64,000 bases of DNA from Sebastes aleutianus (taxonomy: Eukaryota; Chordata; Actinopteri; Perciformes; Sebastidae). Shown here one piece after another: positions 49,758 to 61,380 of the stretch. Below the pieces are notes generated by a model, which ran no database searches, was not told the DNA's origin, and saw only the letters and a program-made list of their open reading frames with translations. Both the position numbers and the translations under genes were made by a program. The DNA is taken from assembly GCA_916700875.1 (NCBI GenBank), contig CAKAKS010000060.1, positions 7,070,834 through 7,134,833 of the forward strand, written 5' to 3'. Position 1 is the stretch's first letter. Each line of letters starts with the position of its first letter.

Positions 49758-50829
49758 TTACAGATACATAGACATATATACATAGACGCCGCATTGGACG
49801 CTTCAGCCCGTTGCGGCGATACGTCAACGTGGGCGCCATATTGGACAGGGCAAGACTGGCCTGGAACCCTGTACAAGTGAACGGGGGAGCAGACGTTTTT
49901 CTGGATAAAAAGCACCATAACGTCTACATTTCTCAACCAATTTCAATGAGTATTTATAATATTTAAAAGGTTTATGATGTACGAGGAGTAGAAAAATAAA
50001 GAATTGTCTCCAGTTACTTAGAATCTGGATAGTTAGGCTATAATCTCTGCTAGACGCTCAGGAGACGAGTGTGTACTGTAGGCTGACATGAACTGAATTA
50101 CTTACATGATTAAAAAAATAATTAATTTGGCATTAGGAATTATTAAAACTCATGTTTGTTATGGCTTTGGCTTATTTTCCTTGTTTAAGGTTAATTGTTG
50201 TAGAGAGGTCCCTGTATTATATAATATTATATAATATAATATAATATACAATGAAACGTCTCCCTCCGTTTTAGCAATCATGCTTTCTAACACTGCTACT
50301 GCAATTACTATTATGTACTTACTAATAAGAGCAATCAGAATAACAATAAATATTAGTATAGTAATATTAGTTATGATCTGAATTTATTAAAATAATGGTG
50401 ATAACTCAGCAATTATAAAAACAATTGCCAATAGCGTAATTGTTGACCAATTGTTGTTTGTAATATTAGACACAGCGTTTTTAATATGTATCGTACATTC
50501 CATGTTTTAAACACGATATCATGTTAGATATGAACATCAATAAGCTAACATTAACTTATATCGTTTAGCTAACAATAACGATCGTTAGCTAGCTCTTATC
50601 TGATGTTACGGAAGCAAATGTTTTGTTTTGTTATTATAAACGTTTTAATTTCTCAAATCGGTTGAGAAATGTAGACGTTATAGTGCTTTTTTTATCCAAA
50701 AGAACGGCAGCTCCCCCGTTCACTTGTATGTGTTTAGGGGCCATTCTTGCCCTGTCCAATATGGCGCCCACATTGACGTACGGTCCAGGAGTCAATGCTG
50801 CGTCTGTGTATATATGTCTATAGATACAA
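49758..50829. mobile_element. Foldback-like element with inverted arms of about 190 bp
   Basis: The left arm (49758-49950) and right arm (about 50640-50829) are inverted relatives. Both carry AGACATATATACA near the tip, GTGGGCGCCATATTGGACAG (GTGGGCGCCATATTGGACAG on one side, its complement on the other), a run encoding GTGAACGGGGGAGC, and AACGTCTACATTTCTCAACC at the inner edge. The interior (49950-50640) is AT-rich with no frame. I see no clear target duplication. Confidence 0.8.
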
Positions 50830-52464
50830 CTGGATGGTGATTTGATTATTGAACTCAACTGAAACAGAAAAGAAGGCTCTCCGCTGTGACTACCCAGCAT
50901 CCCCATTAAACAGCGTGTCTTTATACGTATATAGATTGTTGTGTGGTGGTCTTCCGAAGAAGCTTCTCTTGGTTTCCCTCCATGACGTTACTCATGTGAA
51001 CCGTCAGATGTGTGTCAGCTTTGGCAGTCCATCATAACACTGACTACTGGTAGCACTAACGATGACAATACTAACATACAGAAGCGAGCTCAGAGCGGGA
51101 TTGGGCAACTGGCCGTTTAGCCACTCATATCCATAAACGTACGTAAAACACACACATGCGCGTTAAGTCACATGCATACGTGTTATTTTAGTCAATGCAC
51201 CTCTGCGCCCGACTGTTCAACATGCGGCATTTAAAAACATCTAAAAGTGACCGTGAAGAAGTGTGTTGTCTGTTCTTCACATCGTTTTGTGACATCCCCC
51301 GCAGTAGCTTAAATAAACAATTATTATTATTTCACAACATTCGTTATGAACTGAGAAATCGGAATTTGCTTTACAAATTTTAGGGTGCGCTTTAATATAT
51401 CTACAATGTACTCAAATACTTTAAAGATTCTATTTTCCTTAAACTAGAGCGCAGTAATGCACCGCCACTCCCAAAAAAAAAAAATCTCTTTTTACCGATA
51501 TGAAAAAAAACACTGGCGGATAAAGGGATGCGTTTCATTCTTCATTACATCAGTGAAGACTTCACGAAATCAAACTACCGATTTAGGGCGCGTATGCATA
51601 GTAGCATAATATTACATGTTACATGTAATTTTTGTCCCAACACAAAATATGAAACAAAGTCTATCATAAAATACACAAACACACATTCTCACAGTAGAAA
51701 AGAGGAAACTAAAAGCAGTACTCGCTCTGAGTGAAGGACAAACTTCACTAGTCCTCTCTGCAGATTAAATAATCTCACCTACAGTATGTCCTGTTATTCA
51801 ACACCATCGTAGCTCTCTCTCTCTCTCTCTCTTGTTGTCTCATGCACACACTCTGTCTATGATACACATTAGAGTGACGGAGGCTCTGTGTCACCCCGGC
51901 TGGAGCCTCGATGGGGCACAGAGAGCCAAGCAAAGACACTGATATAGAGACTCCAGTTTATACTGTATATATACACACAACCTACTGTAGACCTTCTGTA
52001 TACGCTGACATGCCTAGAGGAGGACTGAGGGGTCCTGGTGGGGTTTGACAACCTGATGAGGGTTTGGGAAAGTCTTCAGGTTCAGTCTGTGTTGGGGTTT
52101 GGAGGGTTTAGATAAACAGCTCGAGGGGAGGGGGCGTGGGGGTTAACTGGACAATTTGGCTCCCGTGCCCATCTTTGATGTCCTCAGTGCATGTTGAAGG
52201 CCTGTCTTCTTCATCGTCATCATCAGCTTGTCATTCTTCATCATCAGTCTGCTCCATAGTGGAGAGTTAAGGGCATTTGGAGTCACCCCAAAGAAGCACT
52301 GCGAGGAGATGAAGGATGAAGGTCAAGTTTTTGTCAGTTTATGACAACATGTTGGTTATTATTATCTCATCACAAGTAATACAAGGTCATCTGATGTATT
52401 TCACAGTCCACTTTTAACATCAACAGTTTTCAGTTAAAATAATTAAAATATCAACATGTATTCA

Positions 52465-52815
52465 TAACAAGGCTGTCAATCGATTCAATTATTTAATCGC
52501 CATTAATCGCATGATTGTCCGTAGTTAATTGCAAATTAATCACACATTTTTACCTGTTCAAAATGTACCTGTTCAAAACATACCTTTAAGGGAGATTTGT
52601 CAAGTATTTAATCCTCTTATCAACATGGGAGTGGGCAAATATGCTTCCTTTATGCAAATGTATGTATATATTTATTATTGTAAATCAGTTAGCAACACAA
52701 AACAATGACAAATATTGTCCAGAAACCCTCACATGTACTGCATTTAGCATAAAAAATATGCTCAAATCATAACATGGCAAACTGCAGCCCAACAGGCAAC
52801 AACAGCTTACTACCT
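52465..52815 (+). repeat. CTAGGGCTGTCAA family, partial copy
   Basis: It begins GGCTGTCAATCGATTCAATT, passes through GGGAGATTTGTCAAGTATTT and CATGGGAGTGGGCAAATATG, and stops near CCCAACAGGCAACAACAGC. That is roughly the first half of the copy at 59229-59840 read in reverse. Confidence 0.85.
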
Positions 52816-53701
52816 GTACAGCTGTCCACTTGTGATCCGATCACTCAGGAGGCATGTTAATACCAGGTCTGAACAGGGCCTTGGCCTTACAGAGTTCATC
52901 AAGTGCTGCTGCTGAGTTTAGAGTCACGAAACTAAATGCTCGTTGACAGTAAACCTCTAAAAGTGTCATAAACACCCATGGAGAGGCAACACAGATCCCC
53001 GGCTTTAACCTTTAGTAAAGAGTTTACATGTGAAGAGAACGCGGAGGTTCTTTCCAAGAGTGCCAATAGAGACTTCAGAAATTGACAAATCCTACACACG
53101 GGGGCTTTAAAAATAAGATGCTCCTTCAGAGCATCAACACCTTCAACAACTGCTCCAAAATAACAGGCCACCTCCTACAAAGTCTCTAATATCCGTCCAT
53201 GAAACTAGAAATAGTCACAAAGCCAGTGACACGGTGGATGACCCCATCCCACGTCCTGCACGCAGCCTCCGAATAGCTTCCCTCCAGCTGGCACGCTCAC
53301 GGCCTGTTCGTAGGAGAAACACCTGAACCTCAGCCTTCCTACTAATGACTTTCACTTTCTGAAAAAACACCAGCGCACTTTCAGTAACTCTCACCTCACT
53401 GAACTTGCTACACTTTGCCGTTTTCATAAAGTTGATTTAAAGGGTAGTTTTCAACCTGCAGCTTATTTTCCCATGTTTTATGTCTAAGTGACAACAATTT
53501 CTGGTCCAGTATTGAGGGATAACGCTGTAACCACCAGCCACCAAACAAGCTGCGAGGGCAAGTGACCAACACCAATGTAATGTTACGTTTACTAAAAGTG
53601 CTTGTTTTTGCCACTGACAGGCTCAGATTGTTATTATAAGTGTCTGACAACATTATGGAAAGGACGCTCAAGGAGAAATCTCGTTGTGAAATCTGAATAT
53701 C

Positions 53702-53916
53702 TCACTCTTTACAGCATTCCTCCTTTGTGGGCAGAGGGTCACAGCACCCACAGGAACAGCACCCGTCTCCTGAGCTTCATCGCCTCTCTCTCTCTTTGTC
53801 CGCTCTTCGATTTGTAGGAGCTCTCCGTCCGTATACTCTGGCTCAAATAAATACGGGCGGCCATCGAATTCAAAGACCTCGTCCACATTGTGGAAATCAT
53901 CTAAATATTCAGCCAT
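53702..53916 (-). pseudogene. P2X7 C-terminus-like coding fragment, frameshifted
   Basis: From ATG 53916 on the minus strand one frame reads MAEYLDDFHNVDEVFEFDGR, PYLFEPEYTDGELLQIEERT and KRERGD. The expected Cys-rich continuation, CCSCGCCDPLPTKEECCKE, then lies in a different frame (53702-53764). The shift fits a length change in the intervening GA repeat. The pattern CxCGxC...PT...ECCxE resembles the zinc-binding C-terminal cytoplasmic domain of P2X7 receptors, which also occurs as a multi-copy stand-alone gene family in fish. A stop replaces the Trp usual after the last Glu. It is a relic and not a receptor; no membrane segments are present. Confidence 0.6.
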
Positions 53917-53969
53917 GACTTTGAAAATCTTTTAGATAACACTAAATTACACTTTCTAGCTTAGTGTTT

Positions 53970-54473
53970 TAAAATATTTCAATATTTAATCGTGACTAAT
54001 CGCATGATTGTCCATAGTTAATCGCAATAAATCGCAAATGAATCGCACATCTGTTCAAAATGTACCTTAAAGGGAGATTTGTCAGGTAGCAGCTGTCAGT
54101 GTGTCAGTGTGCTGACTTGACTATGACTTACCCCAAACTGCATGTGATTATCATAAAGTGGGCATGTCTGTAAAGGGGAGACTCGTGGGTACCCATAGAA
54201 CCCATTTACATTCCCATATCTGGAGGTCAGAGGTCAAGGGACCCCTTTGAAAATGGCCAGTTTTTCCAACGCCACAAAATTTACGCTTACGCTAAAAATG
54301 TTGTGCAAGTTTGGAGCGTTATTTAACCTACTTCACGATAACCTAGTATGACATGGTTTTGACATTAGTTTTTTTAGTTTCATATGATACCAGTATTTTC
54401 ACTGTAGCTTTAAAACTGAGCTCGATACAACCTAAAAGTGGTGTTAACGCGTTATTATAGCCCTATTCCTCTA
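53970..54473 (+). repeat. CTAGGGCTGTCAA family, near-complete copy
   Basis: It starts near AATATTTAATCGTGACTAAT, includes GGGAGATTTGTC, AACTGCATGTGATTATCATA and GACTCGTGGGTACCCATAGA, and ends GTTAACGCGTTATTATAGCC. An internal deletion removes the CATGGGAGTGGGC segment. Confidence 0.85.
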
Positions 54474-54851
54474 TTCCACCGTTGTCTTCTTGCAACACGT
54501 CACCTCGCCAGATTTCAGAACGAGACTTCTCCTTGAGCGAGACTCTTTCCATAATGTCAGACACTTATAATAACAATCAGAGCCTGTCATGGCAAAAACA
54601 AGCCCTTCTAGTGGACGTTACTGATGGTGCCAAATTGCCCCATATATGATGATATATGATTACATTCAGCAGCGCTCTCCCTTCAATACTGGAGTGATTT
54701 CAGAAATTGTTGTCCCTATTAGTCACTTAGATGCAAAAACCTTGGAAAATAGGGTTGAAAAATACCAAAGTTAGCCATTAAGTGAAGCTTTTACTGTGCA
54801 GGAGAAGATGCTGAGTGTGAGCCTTACAGGTTGTGTTGATGCCCTCAGGTT

Positions 54852-57450
54852 TTAGAACTGTCCGGCGCTGCTGGGGTCGCACTGCAACAGGCGGACGATG
54901 GAGGGGTCGCTCTTCGCTCCTTTGATGAACTCCTCCAGAGACAGCTTACCTAAAAACATACATACAACATCAGCACAACATTAATGACCTCCCATTTTAA
55001 CAACACGCAGGAACGCTGCCTTACTGTCTCCTACTGGGAGACACAATTTGTTCAGAAAACAGAAAATGACAGTAATTACTGGCACAGACAGAATGATGTT
55101 GTGTTTTAGCTCTTCACTAAATGTGTTTCTGTTGGATCTCTTCTGTAATGACCTGGTTTACTCATTTCGCTGTAAAATGGGACTTATATTCTCTGCTTTA
55201 TAGGCTACCTCATGCTGTGACGAGGCCCCGTCCATGTTGGTGCAATTCATTGGTGAACCAGGGCGTAGAAAACCTTCAATAACTTTATACCCGAACAGGT
55301 ATCCCGACCGACTTTAATGTCTTTCAGAGGCTGTGGCTAGCATGTCGGGAAGGAGGCTAAATAACGCTCCAAAGTTGGGCTATATTTTTGGTGAGGAAAA
55401 ACTGACCCCATTTTCAAAGGGGTCCCTTGACCTCTGACCTCAAGATATGTGAATGAAAATGGGTTCTATGGGTACCCACGAGTCTCTTCTTTACAGACAT
55501 GCCCACTTTATGATAATCACATGCAGCATAAATATGTTATTTTCGCCTTTTCTAAAATGGTGTATTTGAATATTTCTGCATACTGGGGTGCCTAAACAGT
55601 CTTGAATTACATAAATTGGGTATCACTGTAAAGCTGAGACTCTTGTGGATCCAATGAGCCCAAATGTATTAATGTGTGATGATGTTAGTCCCCATAGTAG
55701 ACCATTTAATTGTAGTGATACCATTTTTTAAACTTGACCTCACTGTATAAAATGACTTGTGGTGACCTCTAGGATAATCACAGCCTCATGAAACTTTACA
55801 GCCACAAACTAGAGACCTAGCGCATTCAGAGGATGGATTGACAATAAGGGGGTTTCTGAGCAGTTTACACAACGGAAGTGCTCGTCATCTAATCGCTGAA
55901 AAATACAATTCTTGCAAAACTCTCCAAATGTCAAAAGTTTTTGATTCCGAATCACAGCATGGGTCTTTCTATGGTGGTCCTCAAGGTCTTGGTGTCTTAA
56001 TGTGGTATTTTGGAGGGATTATTTATCTTTTTTTATCAATTCTCAAGTGGTAAAGAAGGTTTAAATTTTGCACCAAATCTGTGTAACAAATGGTCAGAAC
56101 CTCAAATTGCTGCAACAACTTATGAGACATAATAGAGCATGGGGATGACCATCATACTTTACAATTTATTCTAATTAATTAATTAATTAATTAATGTTTA
56201 TTTCTGATTTAAGACTAGAACAACTTGACACACAGTGCTGAGCTGCATCTCAAATTAATCTTCAGGTTCCCAGCTGTCAGATGATGTACACCACTTCTAT
56301 GTGACATCTACTGTTGACCTGCTATCTCCCCCTAAAGACCCCCTGTAAACCCCCTAAAAAGGACAAAAACTGGTCTAATGTGGGTCTCGGAGGGTTTTGG
56401 TGAGATGATAACAGAACATGCATTTCAAAATGAATCTTATGATTCTTTGTGACTGTTCTCACATCCTGAATCGGTGCATCCTACTGATGCTCCATTGCTC
56501 ACCAACAGGTGGCGGTGTTGTTCTCTCACCCTCCTCAAAGACAGATGGACACAAGATGCCTCTCTCTACAACTTGCTCACTACTGTCATTAGAAGAAGCA
56601 AAAGAAAGATGGAACATTTGTTCACATTTGTTTGTTCTGCTGTCACTTTTCTCCCAGTTACTCTTCCCTCCACCTCCTCATCCTCTCTCTCTTCCAACCC
56701 ACTCCTCTTTTGCTACGTCTTCTCCTCCTCCTACTACCCACACTACTCACTAATTCCTCATTGTCCATCTCTCTGCTCCTCCCATCTTGTTTCTATCTTG
56801 TCTCCTGCGCTCAGGATGTTTGCGTTCTCTGACAGTGCAACTGTGTGTGACTGAAGTGTGTTGTGTGTGTGTGTGACTAAAATTGCAGGTCGGGCGTGAG
56901 TTCTGTTGTCAATGGACTGCTGCTTCAGGCTGGAGGGCTCTACAAGTGCCTCTGTGACGGAGAACCAGGCCGGTTTGTACAATGACAACAGCTGCCGGCC
57001 AGCTAACCAGGTGGCAGTGACAAGCCGTTCAATACATTTGCAATTTAAAAATGCATGTTGTTTCCCATTTCACTGAAACCAATTCATCAAATCAATTCCA
57101 TCAGGTTTGTTTGTTATCATTTTGGCGCCTTGGTAGAGAAGCAAAAGGGGATTTAAAAGGATTTGTATGTCAAGTCAGGTGACAAGTTAGAATCATAAAT
57201 ATCTTCAAATATTAGGGCTGGGACGATCCACTTATCTCCTGATTCATCACTATCACACAGAGCAATTTTCTTGACTCAAAATGACCAACAAGGTGTTTTA
57301 AAGTCAGTTTTCCCATCAACTACCCCACTTCAACGTTAGCCTACCGTCTCTGTTGGTGTCCATCTGCCTGAAGATCTTCTCCGTCCTCTTCTCAGGTGTC
57401 GACTCGTCCTCAGGCATCTTCATCACAGAGGACACCATCTTATAGATCGC
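54852..57450 (-). CDS. ncald: Neurocalcin delta, last two coding exons (partial)
   Basis: The gene encodes a myristoylated neuronal calcium sensor with EF hands. Minus-strand exons are 57450-57345 (AIYKMVSSVMKMPEDESTPE, KRTEKIFRQMDTNRD) and 54949-54852 (KLSLEEFIKGAKSDPSIVRL, LQCDPSSAGQF, stop), joined in phase through a split Gly codon. They correspond to about residues 127-193 of the 193-residue human protein and are almost identical to it. EF-hand 4 (DTNRDGKLSLEEF) is split by the intron with all calcium ligands kept. The first coding exon, with the myristoylation site and EF1-EF3, was not found up to 64000 and must lie beyond a large intron. Orientation is tail to tail with grhl2. HPCA and HPCAL1 differ at the C-terminus. 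Confidence 0.93.
55355..55830 (-). repeat. CTAGGGCTGTCAA family, extended variant
   Basis: The core (ATGGGTTCTATGGGTACCCA, CATGCCCACTTTATGATAAT) is followed by an extra segment (CTAAAATGGTGTATTTGAAT and onward to about 55830). Elsewhere in this window that segment is shared only with 165-360. It lies in the ncald intron between the two exons. Confidence 0.8.
56173..56196. repeat. (TTAA)n microsatellite
   Basis: About six ATTA units in an ncald intron. Confidence 0.9.
56590..56835. repeat. Pyrimidine-rich tract in ncald intron
   Basis: About 240 bp of strongly C/T-biased plus-strand sequence (CTCCTCATCCTCTCTCTC and similar). It is purine-rich in the ncald sense strand, so it is not a splicing pyrimidine tract for ncald. 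Overlapping Ser/Leu-rich frames here are artefacts. Confidence 0.7.
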
Positions 57451-57725
57451 CTACAAAAAGGGACACAATGGAGGTCATATAATCAGATAATTATAATCAG
57501 ATCACAGCTCTGTGGACGTCCATGACTTTCTGACTATCAGATGTGATTTTGCTACAATTCATCTTTTATTTTTGAATGCTGGATCTTGAACTTAATGTAT
57601 GTTAACTGGATGGACCTCACTGAGGTCCAAGGAGGAAGATTCACATGGACCTTTTCATCTATAAAGCCATCCTTTAAAAACTTCTTATCTACCTCTTTAG
57701 AAAGCTTTCTCCGTTTCTAACAGCT

Positions 57726-58318
57726 AAAGGCACTGATACACCAAGTTGACTGTCGGACAGTTTGGGGCCGTCGGTGAGCGTCCGTTGGTCTAGTTTTTTC
57801 GGTGTGTCCTGCACCGTTGGCTCTAGTCAGCCCGTATCGGAGGTTTTTCGGCCGATTCAGCATGCTGAATTGGCAGCGGCGCCCGTCGGTGAGAGAAATC
57901 ACTCTGATTGGCTGGTCAGCTTAAACGAATCAGTGCACGAGAAGAGAAACGGAAGTGAGGAAAGCAAGCCTCATTAATAATAATAATAATAATTAATAAT
58001 CATTCAAATACACGGATATTTTCACAACGACATGGCCGTCTAGAATGAAGCTAAGTGGTGAGTGAGAGTGGTGTGAAAATGGTCGGCAAACGCTGCTTTA
58101 TTTCATAAACGTATCATAACAACGGCTTGTATATCCGCAGTCATCGGTCTTCCGGTTTCCTGTTTTGAATGATGAATACAGACTACCGCCACCTGCTGGT
58201 GTGGAGAGTTATTTCATTTCACGCAGGCGCAGAACGCACGTGGTAGTTGGCCGTTGTTGCGGTGTGTTCTGCCTTCATCGCCGCTAGTTCTCTGATGACG
58301 GGTTGGTGTGTCCCCTGT
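57726..58318. mobile_element. MITE-like element, long relative of the 76-bp copy
   Basis: The left end AGGCACTGATACACCAAG and the inverted right end GGTTGGTGTGTCC, with CGCCGCTAGTTCTCTGATGA next to it, match the small element at 29690-29765. The roughly 590-bp interior has no useful frame and contains a TAA run (57976-57990). It lies in the ncald intron upstream of the 57450 exon. Confidence 0.65.
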
Positions 58319-58319
58319 A

Positions 58320-59220
58320 TATCTCACTGTGTGGGTCTCATTGGGATCATTTTTATGTGAGGAAACATGAGGTCAGGGATCATCATAACTTAATGAATGT
58401 AACTGAGGGTTGAAGCACTGAATTTTATATGGCTAAAGAAGCTGTATTTATTATGGATCAGCCTGATAAGGTCAGATTCTGCACTGATACCGGCCCGTCG
58501 TATCAGATGGTCCATCCCTGATCCAGAGACAACAGAGACTGCTTCATTGTTGCGTGATTACATCTTCATGGTTTAGGTAGGGACGGGTGGAGACAAACAC
58601 ACACACAATCCCTCACAGACTATTTATCAGTGTTGTGTCTCCTCTGCTCCCTGTTGCATTGCAGGCTGTTTGGCAGTAAACAGTGAAATCACAGCCCACT
58701 CTCTCAGTCTCTAATAAGGAGGCGGATTTGAGGGGAATGGGAGCTGACATGTGAACAGAGGAGGGCTGATTGTGATTACAGTGCAGCGGGAGCTTTAAAT
58801 AGGTGCTGGTTATGCCTCCTATTACACAGCAGCAGGGCTGTTCAGCTCCTGGGTCAGCGTGGAACCGAGGAACAAGCAGCAGCAGCCACGCTTAATATCA
58901 GTCTTCATTTCAGTTTGGAGCCGGGTCTGTTATTAATCACAATCCTTCAAACAGCTGCGAGTGTTTAGTACATTTAGCCAATATTGCATGTTGGGGATTT
59001 AGCTGCTGGTCTAATCCAGAGCAACGCAGTGGAATAAGATTAAATTTCTAAATCCCAAAATTACAAGCAACCAATAAGAAGTGAAACGATCTGGAGCTTA
59101 TAGCCCTCTCAATATTCCCCACTACACACAGAGCTGTGGAAACAGTCAGAGCCAGAGAGAGACAGGAATTCTTCTTATTCCTCCCTCTGGGCCATAGAGC
59201 TCCATTTTTGTCATAAAACT
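58320..59220. other. ncald intron, no feature recognised
   Basis: Mostly single-copy-looking sequence. No exon with flanking splice sites, no open frame of note and no repeat that I can match elsewhere in the window. Confidence 0.5.
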
Positions 59221-59228
59221 ATTAAAAC

Positions 59229-59840
59229 TAGCACTGTCAAAGTTAGCGCCACAAATTTCTTTAACACTATCGACCTTTCGGAGGTTGTAGCTCAGTTTTA
59301 AAGCTCGAGTGAAGATACTGGCATCACATGAAACTAAACTAAATTTTGGCAAGGAACAACTGGCATGGCCATTTTCAAAGGGGTCCTTTGACCTCTGACC
59401 TCCAGATATGTGAATGAAAATGGGTTCTATGGGTACCCACGAGTCTCCCCTTTACAGACATGCCCACTTTATGATAATCACATGCAGTTTTGGGGCAAGT
59501 CATAGTCAAGTCAGCACACTGACACACTGACAGCTGTTGTTGCCTGTTGGGCTGCAGTTTGCCATGTTATGATTTGAGCATATTTTTTATGCTAAATGCA
59601 GTACCTTCAGTACCTATAGTATCATTGTTTTGTGTTGTTAATTGATTTCCAATAATAAATATATACATACATTTGCATAAAGCAGCATATTTGCCCACTC
59701 CCATGTTGATAAGAGTATTAAATACTTGACAAATCTCCCTTTAAGGTACATTTTGAACTGATAAAAAATGTGCGATTAATCGCGATTAACTACGGACAAT
59801 CATGCACAATTAAATATTCTAATCGATTGACAGCCCTAGT
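59229..59840 (-). mobile_element. CTAGGGCTGTCAA family, most complete copy (about 610 bp)
   Basis: The ends are CTAGCACTGTCAAAG and the inverted CTAGGGCTGTCAATC. In order it carries GTTAACGC-like sequence, GAAGATACTGGCATCACATG, ATGGGTTCTATGGGTACCCA, CATGCCCACTTTATGATAAT, GCAGTTTGCCATGTTATGAT, GCCCACTCCCATGTTGATAA and GATTAATCGCGATTAACTAC. It is non-coding. Partial relatives lie at 165-660, 2614-2698, 52465-52815, 53970-54473, 55355-55830, 60572-60730 and 61650-61800. Confidence 0.85.
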
Positions 59841-60127
59841 GAATACAACTATATATAAAAAAACATTCTCAAGGGGTCATCATGAAAACCTGATAACTGC
59901 CCCAACAAATGCTCTACTTCCTCCTGACTGAGTAAACTTTGCTAAAATTTACAAGACTTCAACTCTATATTTGTGACTCTTTCTGTGTCTTCAGTAGGAA
60001 CCAATGGGATTGGGTCTGAGTGCCACAGACAGGATAGGGAAGTAGGAAAGTATTGAGAAACAGACTAACACGCTTGGGTCTTCTCATGGGATTTGTTGAC
60101 AGTTAGAAAACTATAGAATAACACCAG

Positions 60128-60232
60128 GCTTACCGTAGCGGCCTGGGTTCGAATCCGACCTTATCAAGACCATCACTATCACTATCAAATAAAGGCAAAA
60201 AGCCCCCAAAAAAATAAAATAAAAAAAAAGAA
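60128..60232 (+). repeat. tRNA-derived SINE fragment
   Basis: It contains a Pol III B-box-like GGTTCGAATCC within CGGCCTGGGTTCGAATCCGA, then AAATAAAGGCAAAAAGCCCC and an A-rich tail. This is the pattern of a common fish tRNA-derived SINE. The A-box part is weak and the body is shortened, so it is not a functional tRNA gene. Confidence 0.7.
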
Positions 60233-60571
60233 TAACACTAGCCTTGTCCTTTAACAAATCCAGTCTTTTAGATAGCATATCTGATGCGGTTAAAATAACA
60301 GGCATGGTAACTCTCCTGCACTATTAGTACAGCCAGTGTTATGCAGGATTGATCCTTTCTTCCCCTTTATCCACAGACCACAACCTTTGTCTTAATTGGA
60401 TGTGTCTTTCTTCACACCCTGCCAGCTGATGTATCCTCCCTGGCTGATTGTCTGTCTCCATCTCCCCTCTCACCTGCTCCTACTACAGATTATCTTTATT
60501 TCTTTCACATATATATTTAACAATGAAAACTGCCTGGACATCCTTTATCTGACTTGCACGTGTATTTTCAC

Positions 60572-60730
60572 TAGGGCTGTCAATTGATTAAAATAGTTAA
60601 TCACGATTAATCACAAATTGCACATTTGTATCTGTTCAAAATGTACCGTAAAGGGAGATTTGTCAAGTATTTAATACTCTTATCAACATGGGAGTGGGCA
60701 AATATACTGCTTTATGCAAATGTAATGCAA
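60572..60730 (+). repeat. CTAGGGCTGTCAA family, terminal fragment
   Basis: CTAGGGCTGTCAATTGATTA through CATGGGAGTGGGCAAATAT; it then diverges. Confidence 0.85.
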
Positions 60731-60979
60731 ACAAGGAATTTGCCTTGGTGGTTTGATGCTTAACAATAAACATAATAAGAGAAAATAAAAATAAAAGCAA
60801 GTATTGCAAAGTCAAGAAACATAGATATATAATAGAGAGTTGCTGAGACTTATTTGTGCCGACACAGCCAGCTGAGCACCGTTTGCAGTAATAAGCACAC
60901 ATGCACAACATGCACACAGTGTCTCGCCTCACTCTCACACAAAAGATGAATGCGTTTCCCATGGCGACTTTATCTGCCT

Positions 60980-61380
60980 GAGCAGTGATCTATTCATCTA
61001 ACCTGCTATTCTGCTCAATCTCACTAAATTACCGGTGTGAATGCTCTATCCCTCCTTTTTGCCAATCGAGACAATGAACTTCCCTCTGTGCCCGTCTGCT
61101 CGGCTGATAGCGCCGCGTTTCAGATGAAAGGTTAGATATCAACTATTGGTGGAGTGGATGAGACGCTTTTATCTGTCTCACGGAGTTCAGATTTTGTCAT
61201 TATCTGGAGAAGATGAGCCGGGCTGGCTGCGATCCATCTCGTTCAATTACTCCCACAGCAAGGCTAATTATGAGCATCACCAGCATTTACACACTCTCTG
61301 CTTGAGAGACCATTAGCTAGCTGGAGAGAGCCGCGGCGCTCGGTCGCTACGCCAAATGGAGGTTTGTGAACGGAAAACAT
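60980..61380. other. Repeat-free intronic block, possible conserved element
   Basis: About 400 bp of balanced base composition, free of the repeats around it, with homeodomain-like TAATTA (GGCTAATTATGAGC). No exon features. It could be a regulatory element of ncald, but nothing in the sequence proves this. Confidence 0.2.

Larger units (their letters stand above)
53436..54790. repeat. Inverted repeat pair enclosing other repeats
   Basis: The left arm (about 53436-53698) is the inverted relative of about 54513-54790. Shared blocks are ATCTAAGTGAC (with TGTCTAAGTGAC), AACAATTTCTG, CCAGTATTGA, GCTTGTTTTTGCCA, GATTGTTATTATAAGTGTCT and CTCAAGGAGAA. Between the arms lie the P2X7-like fragment and a CTAGGGCTGTCAA-family copy. 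Whether this is one composite element or two independent copies facing each other is not decided. Confidence 0.75.
51800..54851 (-). other. ncald: Probable ncald 3' UTR / 3' flank with repeat insertions
   Basis: This is the region 3' of the ncald stop. Single-copy-looking sequence at about 51860-52330 could be distal 3' UTR, but I cannot place the poly(A) site. Repeats break the rest: a CTAGGGCTGTCAA family piece at about 52465-52815, the inverted pair at 53436-54790, and a second family piece at about 53970-54473. A (CT)n run is at 51815-51831. Confidence 0.4.

Noticed and set aside
56418..56854. Overlapping open frames of 111 and 126 codons
   Set aside because: Two frames are open because the tract is pyrimidine-rich and lacks stop codons; no protein family matches.
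60128..60232. tRNA gene suggested by GGTTCGAATCC
   Set aside because: There is only a B-box with an A-rich tail, and no cloverleaf can be folded. It fits a SINE.
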